This document shows, piece after piece, positions 1 to 10,718 of a stretch of 64,000 bases of DNA. The position numbers were made by a program, and so were the translations under genes. Source of the DNA: Gyromitra esculenta (taxonomy: Eukaryota; Ascomycota; Pezizomycetes; Pezizales; Discinaceae); the NCBI GenBank assembly GCA_038503075.1, contig JBCAML010000023.1, forward strand, positions 1-64,000, given 5' to 3'. The number at the start of each line of letters is the position of its first letter. The stretch's first letter is position 1. The notes below the pieces were generated by a model. It worked only from the letters and a program-made list of their open reading frames with translations. It had not been told where the DNA came from and searched no databases.

Positions 1-24
1 CCCTAAACCCTAAACCCTAAACCG
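1..24. repeat. Telomere-type repeat, three CCCTAAA units
   Basis: The first bases are three perfect CCCTAAA units followed by CC. C-rich repeats at the left edge, reading 5'->3' inward, are what a chromosome end looks like. The 7-bp unit (TTTAGGG on the other strand) is the type best known from plants rather than the TTAGGG of most filamentous fungi. Only three units are present, so this could be a trimmed telomere or a contig edge. Confidence 0.8.
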
Positions 25-378
25 TCCATTCAGCCCATTCAGCCCCATTCTCGGATTAGGAAGGTGGTACAACCCTTGGCATCTTGGCACGGAACGGAAC
101 GGATATTATCTCCGAGCCGCCTTGGCGTCTTGGCGTCGGACTTAGCGGAGCCCTCGGGCCGAAGATAGCCAACGGACCAAACAGCCGCCCCCTGCACGTA
201 ACACTGCATCGTGGCCAAGTGCATCACGCACATAGTATCACCTGCATGTTTCTGGGTTTACCCCGAGTTCTCCCGCATACCCGGATATTAGATCACGCCT
301 ACACAGCTTTCAATTACACAAAAGAGTAACCAAACTCTGCCGCCCGCTAGTCGATCGAAATTGCATCATCGTGGCTCG
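25..378. other. Subtelomeric spacer, no gene seen
   Basis: The open frames here are short, overlap on both strands and have no recognisable domain. I see nothing beyond ordinary unique-looking sequence between the telomere repeats and the first LTR. Confidence 0.5.
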
Positions 379-383
379 GCCGA

Positions 384-804
384 TTTAATGGATTGACTTA
401 AGGGATGAGTCGTGGTTCGAATGGTTGTACAATTTCTTTGTTGTTCGGTTATGTTTTGGATTATTATAATAATGTCTTTGTTTCGGTTGTTGCCGGGTTG
501 TTGTGGGTGCTACCGAAAAGCGGGGTATTTAAGGAAGGATTGTTGGTGGTTCTTGTTTCTCTTCTTCTTCTTTCCTTAAGCAACGTTCTCGTTCACTTCT
601 ACCTGTACTCTTTCAATACTATCTCGGTTCTATCTCAGAACCTTCGCTGTCGCTGTGAAACATCGTCGATACTTCGCCTTGAAGTATACCTCCAGTAGAA
701 CTTGTAGAAACACCGCACTCTTCGAACGAGTTAGTATTTCGCTTAAGTAGCACTGCTCACCTTCAGGGATACTGAAGGGCTTAACGAAAGACTGAACCGT
801 GAGA
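384..804 (+). mobile_element. Solo LTR of gypsy family G, diverged copy
   Basis: This 421-bp block starts TTTAATGGAT and ends GTGAGA, matching the TTTCATGGAT...CTTGAGA ends of the LTRs of the full gypsy element at 22.6 kb. It is flanked by a perfect 5-bp target duplication, GCCGA (379-383 and 805-809). It keeps the family motif AAGCAACGT in its middle and the CAAGTAGCACTGCTCA-like segment near the 3' end. Similarity to the other LTRs is patchy, so this is the oldest copy in the window. No internal element is attached, so it is a solo LTR left by LTR-LTR recombination. Confidence 0.8.
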
Positions 805-965
805 GCCGAGAGGCCTTCCGCCCGGATCCTCCTAAGATCCGGATCCGCCTTGAGGGTTGTATATATCCCTGACTGTCTCAGCTAACTGAGGAGTCAGGAA
901 ATCAGACAAAACCTCGTAGACGTTCAACAACGCACACGGTCTTAGCTTTCAACTTCCCTCTTGAC

Positions 966-1002
966 TCCTTAACCGCGACTATTTCAGGAAACTAACGTTT
1001 CC
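966..1002 (+). repeat. Repeated leader motif with hairpin (copy 1)
   Basis: GACTCCTTAACCGCGAC is followed by a perfect hairpin, GGAAAC-TAAC-GTTTCC (987-1002). The same arrangement recurs at about 1695-1734, 1764-1805 and 9491-9531 with different stem bases but a similar loop. It looks like part of a retroelement leader rather than of a gene. Confidence 0.55.
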
Positions 1003-1701
1003 CCTCCACATAACCTTTTCTCTTTAAGCAACGTCTTCTATAGTCACTCTTGTATTTCGCAATACAAACCTCGGTTACACCTTGTAACCTTTTCTCAAGG
1101 AGCGAGTTTTCGTCAAGCCCTTTGGTATCCCCAAAGGTGAGCAGTGCTACTTGAATGAAAACTAACAACGGGAGTTTGAACGATGATTCCACAGGCTCTA
1201 CGATGAGGGGAAGTTATGATTCCGACAGCGAGACTACGTTGATGTAGTGGTGTGATAGTTACGAGAAGTATCACGGAGGCGACGAAGGATCTTTTTGAGG
1301 GAATCCTGGCTTGTATTGTAGGATACAAGTAAAGTGACAATAGAAGACGTTGCTTAAAGAAAAGAGAAGAAAAAGTACAACAAGAGGGGAGCACCCTTCG
1401 CTTACATACCTATAATCCCACCTTTCGCTGACCAACATATGACTCATTGCAACCGATATCCAAAGAAACACAAAGAACAACAATGAAACGTAGCAACCAT
1501 ATTCTCCTATACCAAACTAGCCAATGAAACAACCATCCATGAAGCCCTTTACTGTCGTTGTCTTTGAAATCCTCATTATTCGAAGCCCTCGTAGAGTCTG
1601 TGGAATCTTCGCATACACTCTCGTTGTTAGTTTCTCATTCAAGTAGCACTGCTTATCTCAGGAGATACCTGAGAGCTTGACGAAAACCTCACTCCTTGAC
1701 A
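1003..1701 (+). mobile_element. Truncated gypsy-family LTR, split by a nested antisense LTR
   Basis: The left part (about 1003-1092) and the right part (1551-1701) together read as the second half of a family G LTR: CTTTAAGCAACGTC, then GTTACACCTTGTAACC, then after the interruption the ACTGTCG...GTAGAGTCTGTGG...CTCCTTGA end. The first half, with the TATA region, is missing. The gap is exactly the nested LTR at 1093-1545 plus its target duplication. Confidence 0.75.
1093..1545 (-). mobile_element. Solo LTR of gypsy family G, nested antisense
   Basis: On the minus strand this reads from the family start (TTCATGGATGG) to the family end (CCTTGAGA). It contains the AAGCAACGT motif and the pyrimidine-rich stretch upstream of it. 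It is flanked by CCTTT at 1088-1092 and 1546-1550, a perfect 5-bp duplication. It sits inside another LTR of the same family in the opposite orientation. Its LTR-start reading frame carries one TAG at the seventh codon and is otherwise open for most of the length. Confidence 0.8.
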
Positions 1702-2373
1702 TACCGCGACCTACCCGAAGAACTAATGTTCTTCCTTCATTCAAGCACTTCGACTACACTTCCTGACTCTTTAACCGCGACCTACCAGAAGAACTAACAT
1801 TCTTCCTTCATATAAACTTTGATTGCTAACATTGAGAACACGTATTTTGTAATCGACCCATTGACAGTGGCTAAGGTTTTCTAGCTTACTTTTTTTTTTC
1901 TTTTATTCAAAATCCCGAGGTGGCACCTTTACCCTCTCCACCGCCGGACCATCTCTAAGATTCTGTTCAGTTTCCCCTGGGTTTCCATTTGTTACTTGTT
2001 TTATTTTTTCCTACAGTATCCTCGAGAAGCGGCATAAGTGTTTATGTCATGACAATGGATGCACTTGTGATCACGATTCTCGTTTCCAACTCAGTAGTCT
2101 TGAGACTTTTATTGCTAACAATGAGAACTAGTACTTTGTAATTAACTCCATCGACGGTGGCTACATATTTCTATGCTTTCCTTTATCTTTTATGTCTTTT
2201 ATTTGTTGTTTGTTTTGTTTATTCTGTTTCCCTGGATCCGGAACCAGGCCCCTGGAAGCGTTCCCACCAAGGCGGCCGGGGTGACCATCGGTTTTTTGCT
2301 GATGTCTTCGAGGATCTAGCGAAAAGAAAGGGGTTGCTAAAAGGTCGAGAGGACAACATGCAAAGTCTGTGAC
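1702..2373. other. Retroelement leader remnant, duplicated block
   Basis: Two hairpin-bearing leader motifs (1702-1735, 1767-1805) are followed by a block starting ATTGCTAACATTGAGAA (about 1822) that recurs, diverged, at about 2110. Both copies end in GACRGTGGCTA-like sequence. Near 2286-2306 and 2370-2392 two short inverted copies of a TTTTTGCTGATGG-like motif face each other, the second being the left end of repeat A. No gene is visible. Confidence 0.45.
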
Positions 2374-3997
2374 CATCAGCAAAAACCGGTGTGCGCGTGC
2401 GCGCATGGGCGAGTGTCCGGACGTAGCCCTAAATGCTCGTGCGTCTATATGCGTCTATAGGCGTCTAGCTGCACCGGTACGTCTAGTATGTTGCCAATAT
2501 GGTGCTCCCGTACGTCCATCCGCGCCAGGTACGTCCATCCATGCCTGGTACGTCCGTACGCCCATATTTTTGCTTCAAAATCCTCCCGAATAGCACGCCC
2601 AATACGCCCAGCACAACCATACGCCCATACGTCCATACCTTTGCTTCAACCTCCTCCCAAATGGCACACCCAATACGTCCAGTGCGCTCATACTCCCACG
2701 CCCATACGCCCATACGCCCAATAGCTCCCTCGTTCGGATTCTTCTAAGTCGGAACCCTAGCCCCTTCCTCGGATATCTGGGCCCGCTTTCTTCACGATCA
2801 CCATGACCTCACCCACGCCCTCGTAGCAGCACTTCTCTTATATGGGCCACACCTCCCACCTCCTGCTTGTCCTTCTGCTCCTGCCTCGAAGAACTTCGCT
2901 AACAGGTCTCCAGGTTGCATGTCGCTGTCGTTCAGTGTCCATGCCCCCCCCTTCACTCCGCCTCGGTCACCTCTTATACCGCCTGCTAGACTGCAGGATC
3001 GACTGTCATAAGAATCTCTCTAGCGTTATCCATATGCTGCCTGCTTGGCTGTCCTAGGCCGCCCATATTTACCCGCTCGACAGCAGGTTCGACCTCCCTA
3101 GCAATCCCTATAGCGAGCTCCCTAGGACGCCCATATTGGTCCTGTTCGACAGCAGGATCAACCTCCCTAGCGACCTCTCTGGGATGTCCGTATAGGCCCC
3201 GTTCGACTGCCGGATCGACCTCCCTAGAAGCCTCCCTAGCAGCCTCCCTAGGATGCCCATATTGACCCCATTTGACAGCAGGATCGCCCTCTCTAGGGAC
3301 CCCCTAGCAGACTTCCTAGGATGCTCATATTGACCCCATTAGACAGCAGGATAGACCTCCCTAGTGAGCCATATGAGGCGTCTATTCGGCAGCAGGATCG
3401 ACAGCAGGATCGACCCCACTAGGGAGCCATATGAGGCGCCTGCTCGGCAGCAGGCTTGACCCCCTAGAGAGCTCTATATGGTGCCTGCACGACAGCAAGA
3501 TCGTCCCCCCTAGGGAGCCCTGTATGGCGTCTATTCGGCGGCAGGATCAATCTCCATAGCGAGCTCTATAAGGCGCTTGTCCGACAGCGAGATCGGCCCC
3601 CCAAGCGAGCCCTATCAGGCGCCTGCTCGACTGCGGGTGGGGGGGCGGGGAGCGCAGTAGAGAGCGGGGAGCACAGTAGAGCAGAGGGTATGTATATTGC
3701 TTAGTACTAGAGAATTGAAGATATCTCACATACTAGTGTTCATTACCCTCAAAAGAAGAGCGTGACAGAAGCTTGACCGTGATGTGCAGACTCTGGCGCG
3801 CCTAGCGCGTCCAGTACGTTGGACGTAAAGGGCGAAGATTGATATGTCCAGAAGCTAGAGCGCGCCCAGACGTAGAAAACTAGGGCACTGCTTCGAACTC
3901 TGAGCCTAAAATAAATCTGCGTCCAGTCTGTCCAGTCCGTTCATATGCGTCCAATGCGGTACGCGCATCCTGACGCAGACCCCCCCTTTTGCTGATG
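2374..3997 (+). mobile_element. Repeat A copy 1: TIR element with internal minisatellite
   Basis: The ends are inverted: CATCAGCAAAA at 2374 and TTTTGCTGATG ending at 3997. Inside are a stretch of GTACGTCCATC/CCATACGCCC-rich repeats, a conserved segment (about 2760-3060), and a degenerate tandem array (about 3060-3640) of 55-70 bp units built on GCCCATATTGACCCC, TCGACAGCAGGATCGACC and CTCCCTAG. No transposase is visible, so it is probably non-autonomous. On the minus strand the conserved segment encodes a TLNDSD.QPGDL.AKF-like peptide also found in copies 2 and 3. A clear target duplication was not found. Confidence 0.7.
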
Positions 3998-4025
3998 ATA
4001 TATTCCTCTCTCGCTCATCAGTCCC

Positions 4026-4494
4026 ATGGCCCCGCCCAAACCCCGCCTCAGGCGCCTCAGGTACCCTCTATCTGACTATAGGATCGGCTACCATAGGAAT
4101 CTCTCTAGCGACGCCCATATACTGCCTACTTGATTGCCTTAGGGCGCCTATATAGACCCCCATTCGACTTCAGGATCGAGCCCCTCTAGCAACCTCCACA
4201 GCACCCTCCCTAAGGCGCCCACATTGACCCCATTCGACAGCAAGTTGTTCCTCCCTAGAGACTCCCTACAACCTTCCTAGGGCGCCCACATATACCCCAT
4301 TCGACTGCCGAATTGACCTCCCAAGCAAGGTCCCTAGGACGCCCATATAGACCCGCTCAACAGCAAGACCGACCCCAGAGTGAGCTCTATATGACACCTG
4401 CTCAGCAGCGAGATCAACCCCCGAGGGAGCTCTAAATGGCCCCTGCTCGACTGCAGGATCGACTGCTCTGGGAGCTCAATACCGCCTGCTTGGA
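4026..4494 (+). mobile_element. Repeat A fragment, internal array only
   Basis: Starting just after copy 1, this block re-enters the internal part of repeat A (CTATCTGACTATAGGATCGGC, then units with CGCCCATATTGACCCC and CAGCAAG). It lacks both terminal inverted repeats. Confidence 0.55.
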
Positions 4495-5507
4495 CATCCC
4501 ATTGACATGTAAATGCATCAGTAAATGAATCAGATGATGCATTTACACCAAATGCCTCTTGGAAATGAATCATTTTGTGCCTTTTACCATTTCATTTGTA
4601 TGGATAATGTGTAGATTGATACATTTCCTCCCATAGTAGAGGTTGCCGGAAACATATCAACGACAAAGAAAATGGTATTGTTGTTGTTGTTTATTAATTA
4701 GGTACATTCAACCCGAAGGTTATGATACTCTTAAAAAAGCCCAAAATCGCAAAACATAAAACAAAAATATAAAAAACACAAACGCGGAAACCCAAACTAA
4801 ACCCAAAATCACAAAACCAAACTCTCCAAACTCTTTTTTTAAAATCCACCTTAAAACATAATATTTTCCTTCATTTTTAGGTTTCCAGACTTCGACAAGT
4901 GCCGTTCCTTCGGAAAGGCGGTCCCACTGTCTTAGTTTTAATACCCAATCTCCAAATCTCCCATTCCTGTCCTGACTACTTCCTCTCTCGCGTCCCCTAA
5001 AGGAAATGGTAAAAGAGGGTGGGAAAATTAAAAATAAATTGGCAAAGGAAACATCAACGGTTAATAATATTGTACTAGTGAGGTGAGGGATTGTAATCTG
5101 CCCTTTTTAATGGCCCTGGACACCAGTTGACGTGTTCCCCTCTGTGGAGCCTTTTTAATGGGTACTGGTTTTATGTCTCATTTTCCTCCTTGTCCTCCGC
5201 ATTGTCGTCGTCGTCGTCGTCGTCGTCCTCTACTTTGACTTCTACGTCCCCCTCTCCCTGCTCTTCCTCTACCTTGACTTCTATGTCCTTGTCCTCCTCC
5301 TCCTGCTCTCCCTTCCGTCCCAGCCCATCCATATCCTCTTCCAGTCCCATATCCTCCTCCAGCCCCCCTTCCCTACTATCTCCCTTCCCAGTCTCGATGA
5401 CCATCTCTTCATGCTGTTGTTGCTGTTATTGCTGTTATTGCTCGGCTGCTCTTTCTCTCGCGAGCCTTTTCCTCCTCCTATTCATTTTCCCCGGGTTCTT
5501 CCTGCCA
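4495..5507. other. AT-rich and low-complexity spacer
   Basis: There is a palindrome at 4517-4553 with arms GTAAATGCATC and GATGCATTTAC. A microsatellite-flanked segment (about 4665-4725) is the reverse complement of about 9815-9880. A-rich sequence follows, then CCT/GTC-type simple repeats (about 5180-5400). The serine-rich and acidic open frames over 5127-5549 are products of the simple repeats and are not called as genes. Confidence 0.5.
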
Positions 5508-5990
5508 TGGTGGGCCATAGTAACGTTGTGGTGGGGCGTGAGGCTGTGAGTGTGGTAGGAAACACCACGGTGGGGCGTGAGGTTGTGAGTGTGGTAGGAA
5601 ACGCTGTGGTGGGACGTGAGGTTGTGAGTGTGGTAGGAAGGTGGTGTCACGCGACATGTCACAGGGAAAGGGTTAGGGCTCTGTGACAGCGAAGGTTTTC
5701 TTTATAAACTCTCAGCGAGCGCACATTTTTGTACACTATCCGCTCTCTACTTCTCGATCTACCTATTGAATATATTACAGTTGGTTTTATTCTTTGGCAT
5801 ACTCTTCCGGGGCTCTCGCCCCCACTATTCGGCCTGCTACTGGCGTCGCTCGCTGCTTCATATGGAGGTATGCCCATTGGGAAGACATGCGCTTGTGTAA
5901 GCCAGCAGCGATGCCTCCTCCTACGGCGAAGGGAATACAATGCCAGATCTCGAGGTTACTGCTAGGACGTCCCTACTGTCCGCCCACAGC
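5508..5990 (+). mobile_element. LTR-like repeat B, copy 1
   Basis: This is one of five related blocks (also near 9.2, 31.7, 47.7 and 49.2 kb). The order is: GTTGTGGTGGGGCGTGAGG; here three tandem units ending GTGAGTGTGGTAGGAA; GTCACGCGACATGTCAC; a TATA-like TTTATAA; CGAGCGCAC; then a downstream part ending GGTTACTGCTAGGACG and GTCCGCCCACAGC. A TATA box preceded by a GC-rich upstream part and absence of coding suggest an LTR, but exact ends and target duplications were not established. Confidence 0.55.
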
Positions 5991-6641
5991 GTTGTTTTCA
6001 CTGGGTTCCTGAGTGGTCTGCTACTCATCTCGTCAGGTTCCAATATCTCCACGCTATATATTAAACCTAACCTATTAAGGGCAACTATCTTGTGTCCAGG
6101 ATCATGTGCCCGAGTATTTAGTTTTCCTGGGTATTTCGCTCCACGTAGAGAGTATACGCCAACATGATATGAGTTACGCGCGTTGCGACCCAACAATTTT
6201 TAAGCAAGAGAGCCTGAGATCACAAGCTCTATCTTACGTACCTTAAGGTCTGTGGGCGTATTGGGACAATTGCTTAGTCATGCAAAAGATAACATGAACA
6301 GGGCCTATAATTGTTGGCCTCATAGAGTTGTTCCTTAGCGTATGTTGAAAAAGCGTGCGTTAAGAATTTCACTCGAAATCAACGGAACGCGAAGAAAGCA
6401 AACATGAAAAAGTTGGTAGTGTCCACAGAGTATAAATAGAATTCTCCTGATAGATAGGAAAGAGAAGAACTCTGATATTATTGATTTTAATTTTGATGTT
6501 TTAGGAACTTTGCCACTCCCCCAGTATCGTCCTACATCCAGGAGCGACTCAACCTTTTCCAAGTTTTTCCTAACCCTCTTAGCTCTTGCGGCACAGAAAT
6601 ATTGCAACGGAGCCATCTACAGTTGTCACTTTATCACTATA
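5991..6641. other. No gene seen
   Basis: Open frames are short and overlapping. The stretch may include internal sequence of a B-type element (after 5990), but no domain or motif could be recognised. Confidence 0.4.
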
Positions 6642-6810
6642 CAGTCGCACCTTGTTATATGGAACATACACAATTCGTGGGAATGTGTTCGTTACAGCAA
6701 GCCTTTCCTCACATGAGCAAATTTTGGGTTGTGCTAGGAACTCAAAGTTGCACCCAACCATTACTGCAAAATTCTATTATATCGAGGTTCATTATATCAA
6801 GATCCGACTG
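6642..6810. mobile_element. 169-bp MITE with TA target duplication
   Basis: The left end CAGTCGCACCTTGTTATAT and the right end, read inward as CAGTCGGATCTTGATATA, are imperfect terminal inverted repeats of about 25 bp. TA dinucleotides flank the element at 6640-6641 and 6811-6812. Size, CAGT-type ends and TA duplication fit a non-autonomous pogo/Fot1-type element. A second, single end of the same kind (TACAGTCACAC) lies near 6874. Confidence 0.7.
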
Positions 6811-6812
6811 TA

Positions 6813-7469
6813 CACTTTATCACCATAAATACATGCTTGACCAATCAATATTACCAAAACACATATACAGTCACACATTATTCTCCAGTTGGCCTCAGAT
6901 TCTACACGTACTGTGTGCACTATCCAAATACAACCCTGCGCTACCATTTTGTTAGAGTCGAAAGGTAGTGTGGGCAGAAATGAAATGCTTTTGTTCTTGC
7001 TGTGCTCTTTATATTAGAGACTTCGCGCAAATATATCCGGCTCCCACCGATTTCTAGCAATTTGATTGGCGCAGATCAGCTTCTGGTTAGTCAAAAACCA
7101 GGGCTGGCTCAAAAGCACAAAGTCTCTCTTGTGTCCCGCGTTTCACTCACTCCTAGACTAGGAACTACTTGAGGGAAGGCTGTTAATTTGAATGTATCGA
7201 GTCCATAAAAGGTGGTCTTGTGCCTTTTTCTGGTGATTTCACTGCGATCACGGTGTGGTACCAACTGTTTGCCACCCTTTTGGGTTTAGATAGCGTGCCT
7301 GAAAACGAACGAAGGGATAGTCTTGTGATAACTAATACCTATGACGCCAATCACGCTTAAATCCTAGCCCTTCTTGAGTCCGAGCTTTCCAGCCACGCAA
7401 CACCCATCAACTCTCAATTACCTCCAACTAACACGAGATCCTGGCTATTGGGTGGCCCGGAAGAACAGA
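6813..7469. other. No gene seen
   Basis: Unique-looking sequence without a long frame, recognisable domain or RNA gene. Confidence 0.4.
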
Positions 7470-8999
7470 CATTAGCAAAAACTGGTCTGCGTGTGCGCGC
7501 ATGGGCAAGCGTCCTGACGCATACCTAAAAACCTGTGCGTCTATATGCGTTTATATCCGCCTAGGTACACCAGCACGTCTAGTACGTTGCCAATATGGAG
7601 CTCTCATACGTCCATTCGCGTCTGGTACGCCATCCATGCCTGGTACGTAGGTGCGCTCGGGCCCCAAATCCCTTGCGTTCAAATGCCCTACTGCGTCCAG
7701 TACGCCAATACGCGCAAACTTTTGCTTCAATCGCCTCCCGAATCGCACACCCAGTATTCTCAGTACGCCCATACGCCCATAACTCTACTTCAACTTCCCC
7801 CCGAATAGCCGTCCAATACGTCCAGCACACCCATACAACCATACGCCCATAACTTTGCTTCAACCTCCTCCCGAATAGCACGCCCGATACGTCCTGTACC
7901 CCCCACGCCCCTACGCCCAATAGCTGCCTTGGGCAGATTCTTCCAAGTCGGAACCCTATACCTCCTCAGATATCTGGACCCGCTTTCTTCATGATCACCA
8001 TGACCTCACCCAAGCTCTCTCAGCAGCAATTCTCTTGTATGGGCCACACCTCCCACCTCTTGCTTGTCTCTCTGCTCCTACCTCAAAGAACTTCGCTAAC
8101 AGATCTCCAGGCTGCATATCGCTGTCGTTCAGCGTTCCTGCCGCCCCACCCCGTCGCCCGCCTTGAGCGCCTCCTACACCACCAGCTTGACTACAGGATC
8201 GACTACCATGGGAATCTCTCTGGCGATATCCATATACTATCTGCTTGGCTGCCCCAGGCAGCCCATATTGACCCCGCTCAACAGCAGGATAGATCTCCAT
8301 AGAGACCTTCCTTGCAGCCCCCCTAGGGCTCCCATATCGACCCCGTTCGGCAGCAGGATCGACCTCCCTAGCGACCTTCCTATGACCCCGCTCGACTGCA
8401 GGATCGGCCTCCTGAGCAAACTCCATATAGCACCTGCTCAACAGCGAGATCGATCCCCTAGCGAGCTCTATATGGCGCCTGCTTGACAGCGAGATCGACA
8501 CCCGAGTGAGCTCCATATGGCCCTGTTTGGTATCAGGATCAGCAGTAGGATCGGCTCCCTAGGGAGCCCCATATGATGCCTCTTCGACTGCAGGATCGAC
8601 CCCCCGAACGAGTTCAATATAGCCCCTATCCGAGAGCAGGATCGACCCCCCTAGTGAGCTCTATATGGCGCCGGATCGACTGCAGGATCGGCAGTGGGAT
8701 TGACCCCCCGAGCGAGCCCTATATGGCGCCTGCTCAACAATAGGATCAACCCCCCTAGAGAGCTCTATATGGCGCCTGCTCGGATGCGGGTGGGGGAGCT
8801 GAGAGAGCGGAGGGTATCATATATGCATATAGCTCAGTACTACAGAATTGAAGATTTCGCACATACTAATATTCATTAGCCTCAAAAGAAAAGTGTGACA
8901 GGAGCGTGACCGTGATATGCAGACTGCAGTGCGTCTAGCGTGTCCAGTACGTTGGACGTACAGGGAATACAGGGCTAGGATTGTTTCTGACGCAGACCC
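7470..8999 (+). mobile_element. Repeat A copy 2, 3' end truncated
   Basis: It begins CATTAGCAAAAACTGG, follows copy 1 through GCGCGCATGGGCAAG, the CCATACGCCC stretch, the conserved segment (about 7930-8200) and the CAGCAGGATCGACC array, and then reaches GACGCAGACCC. The final inverted repeat (expected TTTTGCTGATG) is missing. On the minus strand, 7995-8516 reads as repeats of the type VDPAxERG followed by a NDSDMQPGDLLAKFFE-like stretch that is conserved in copies 1 and 3. Confidence 0.7.
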
Positions 9000-9164
9000 A
9001 CTTCTCAATACCCGCTCTCCTCCACCCCTGGTATCCAAGCTCACCCGGGCATATACCATTCGCCCCGGTGCTTTTAAAGGAACACACATTGGCCAGAAAC
9101 CGCTCGATCATGGCTGTGGTGAGGACAAAAGGGGGAAGCGATACATCGAAATTATCAAATATAG

Positions 9165-9480
9165 ATAGCGGGTCGTGGCTTTTGTACAATCATCCATTGT
9201 CAATTATACCTTTCTCGTCATACCATTCTCTACTCAATATACGGATATCTACCACTTTTGGCTCTATTCTTTCAGGTATTGTTCAGGGGCTCTCGCCCCG
9301 CACTATTTATCGTCCTCTAGACTTCGCTCTCAGATCTATTGGTGGTACGCCCATAGGGAAGGCATAAGGTGATGGAAACCCGCGTCGACGCACCCTCCTA
9401 CTATGAAAGGTTTACATTGCCAGGCCTCGAGGTTACTAATAGGGCGCCTCTACCGCTTGCCTACAATGGTCTTAGTTTTC
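9165..9480 (+). mobile_element. LTR-like repeat B, copy 2 (partial)
   Basis: The downstream half of repeat B is present: GGGGCTCTCGCCCC, GGTGGTACGCCCATAGGGAAG, CGAGGTTACTAATAGGGCG. The GC-rich upstream half seen in copy 1 is absent. It runs straight into hairpin leader motif copy 4. Confidence 0.5.
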
Positions 9481-9487
9481 GACCTCC

Positions 9488-9531
9488 TTCCTGACTTCTT
9501 ACCGCGACTATCTTTGGAAACTAACGTTTCC
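9488..9531 (+). repeat. Repeated leader motif with hairpin (copy 4)
   Basis: CTGACTTCTTACCGCGAC is followed by the hairpin GGAAAC-TAAC-GTTTCC at 9516-9531. It matches the copies at 966-1002, 1702-1735 and 1767-1805. No gene is attached. Confidence 0.5.
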
Positions 9532-10718
9532 GCTGCATTTAAACCTTGTATCTCATTCACTATCCTAAGCTGAAGTAATACTCGATCGTGGTCCGAGGCT
9601 CCAACAAGAGGGCCCAAGATGGTTGCGAGTGATATAAGGTGATGAGTATGCACACTGTTTAACCATGTATCGGTTCTTGGGATCTACCTATAGAAATAAC
9701 TTTCTCCGGGATTATCAATAGAGTAACGTAGTTCAATCTGGGCAGGGGACAAGTGTCGAGGCACCCATCAATATTGCGCAAGTAACTTAAAATCACACCA
9801 TGTAAATATTAAAGAGTACCATAACCTTCGGGTTGAATGTACCTAACGAATAAACAACAATAACAACAACAACACCATACAAATAAGCCGTTGCTGATTT
9901 CAACGCGGCCCGAATAAGCGATACCCTTACAAAACGGGTCAATTCCTCTAATCACCAATGACCTGGGCGATGGGGTCATTAGCAATACAACTAGATGAAT
10001 AAACGAGACGAAATTACTAAAACATCACTTCTCCATTCGACTAATACTACGAGACTACATTAGACTCCACGATGGGTCGCTACTATCACTCCATGAATGG
10101 GGCTTGGATGCCACGAGCAATTCGTACAGCTAATAGACTACTATTCCACTTACACATTGATTTTATTGTATTATACTATATTTATCTTTCTCGCCAGGTG
10201 TATAACTGACAAAATTTTCCAGGAACAAATAATATCAATTTTACTTATAAGTTAGTTAAATACTTACACTGCCCCATATGCGTGTTATTTTTCTTGTTCG
10301 CCACTAGCTTGAGTAGTGATTCGAATATCGTATAAACCCTAATTCACGGTAATCTGCTTGTAATAAAGTTCGGAAATAGTGATAGATACACATAAGAGAA
10401 AGAGAGGTTGATTTATTTGTTAAGGTGATTTATTAACTCACCCTCTCCCTTCCATATCCGCCTATTTAGTTTAGCTGCTTCCAATAGTAATACAACTTGG
10501 TAAAAAGGTAAATGTGTAGATTAAAATGAAAATAGAAAACGGGACGGAAAAATAGGGAAAAATAGGGAAAAATAGGTAATGTAGGGTTAATTAAGCTATG
10601 CAGAGATAAACCATAACACAGGCACCCGGAAAGGTTATTATGAATGTATACTCCCCCTAAAGCTACCAGAGTTGAACAAAACAATTTCACACTATAATAA
10701 ATAATACGCCATTTAGGA
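9532..10718. other. AT-rich spacer, no gene seen
   Basis: About 9815-9880 is the inverted counterpart of 4665-4725 (CATAACCTTCGGGTTGAATG, then an AACAAC microsatellite). The rest has only short frames. The last part would hold the 3' untranslated region of the minus-strand gene at 10719-12125. Confidence 0.4.

Noticed and set aside
2445..2750. Several overlapping 60-80 residue frames on both strands
   Set aside because: They fall in the CCATACGCCC repeats of repeat A and are open in several frames at once.
5127..5549. 140-residue serine-rich frame on the plus strand and acidic frame opposite
   Set aside because: Both are generated by CCT and GTC simple repeats; there is no domain and no support for a gene.
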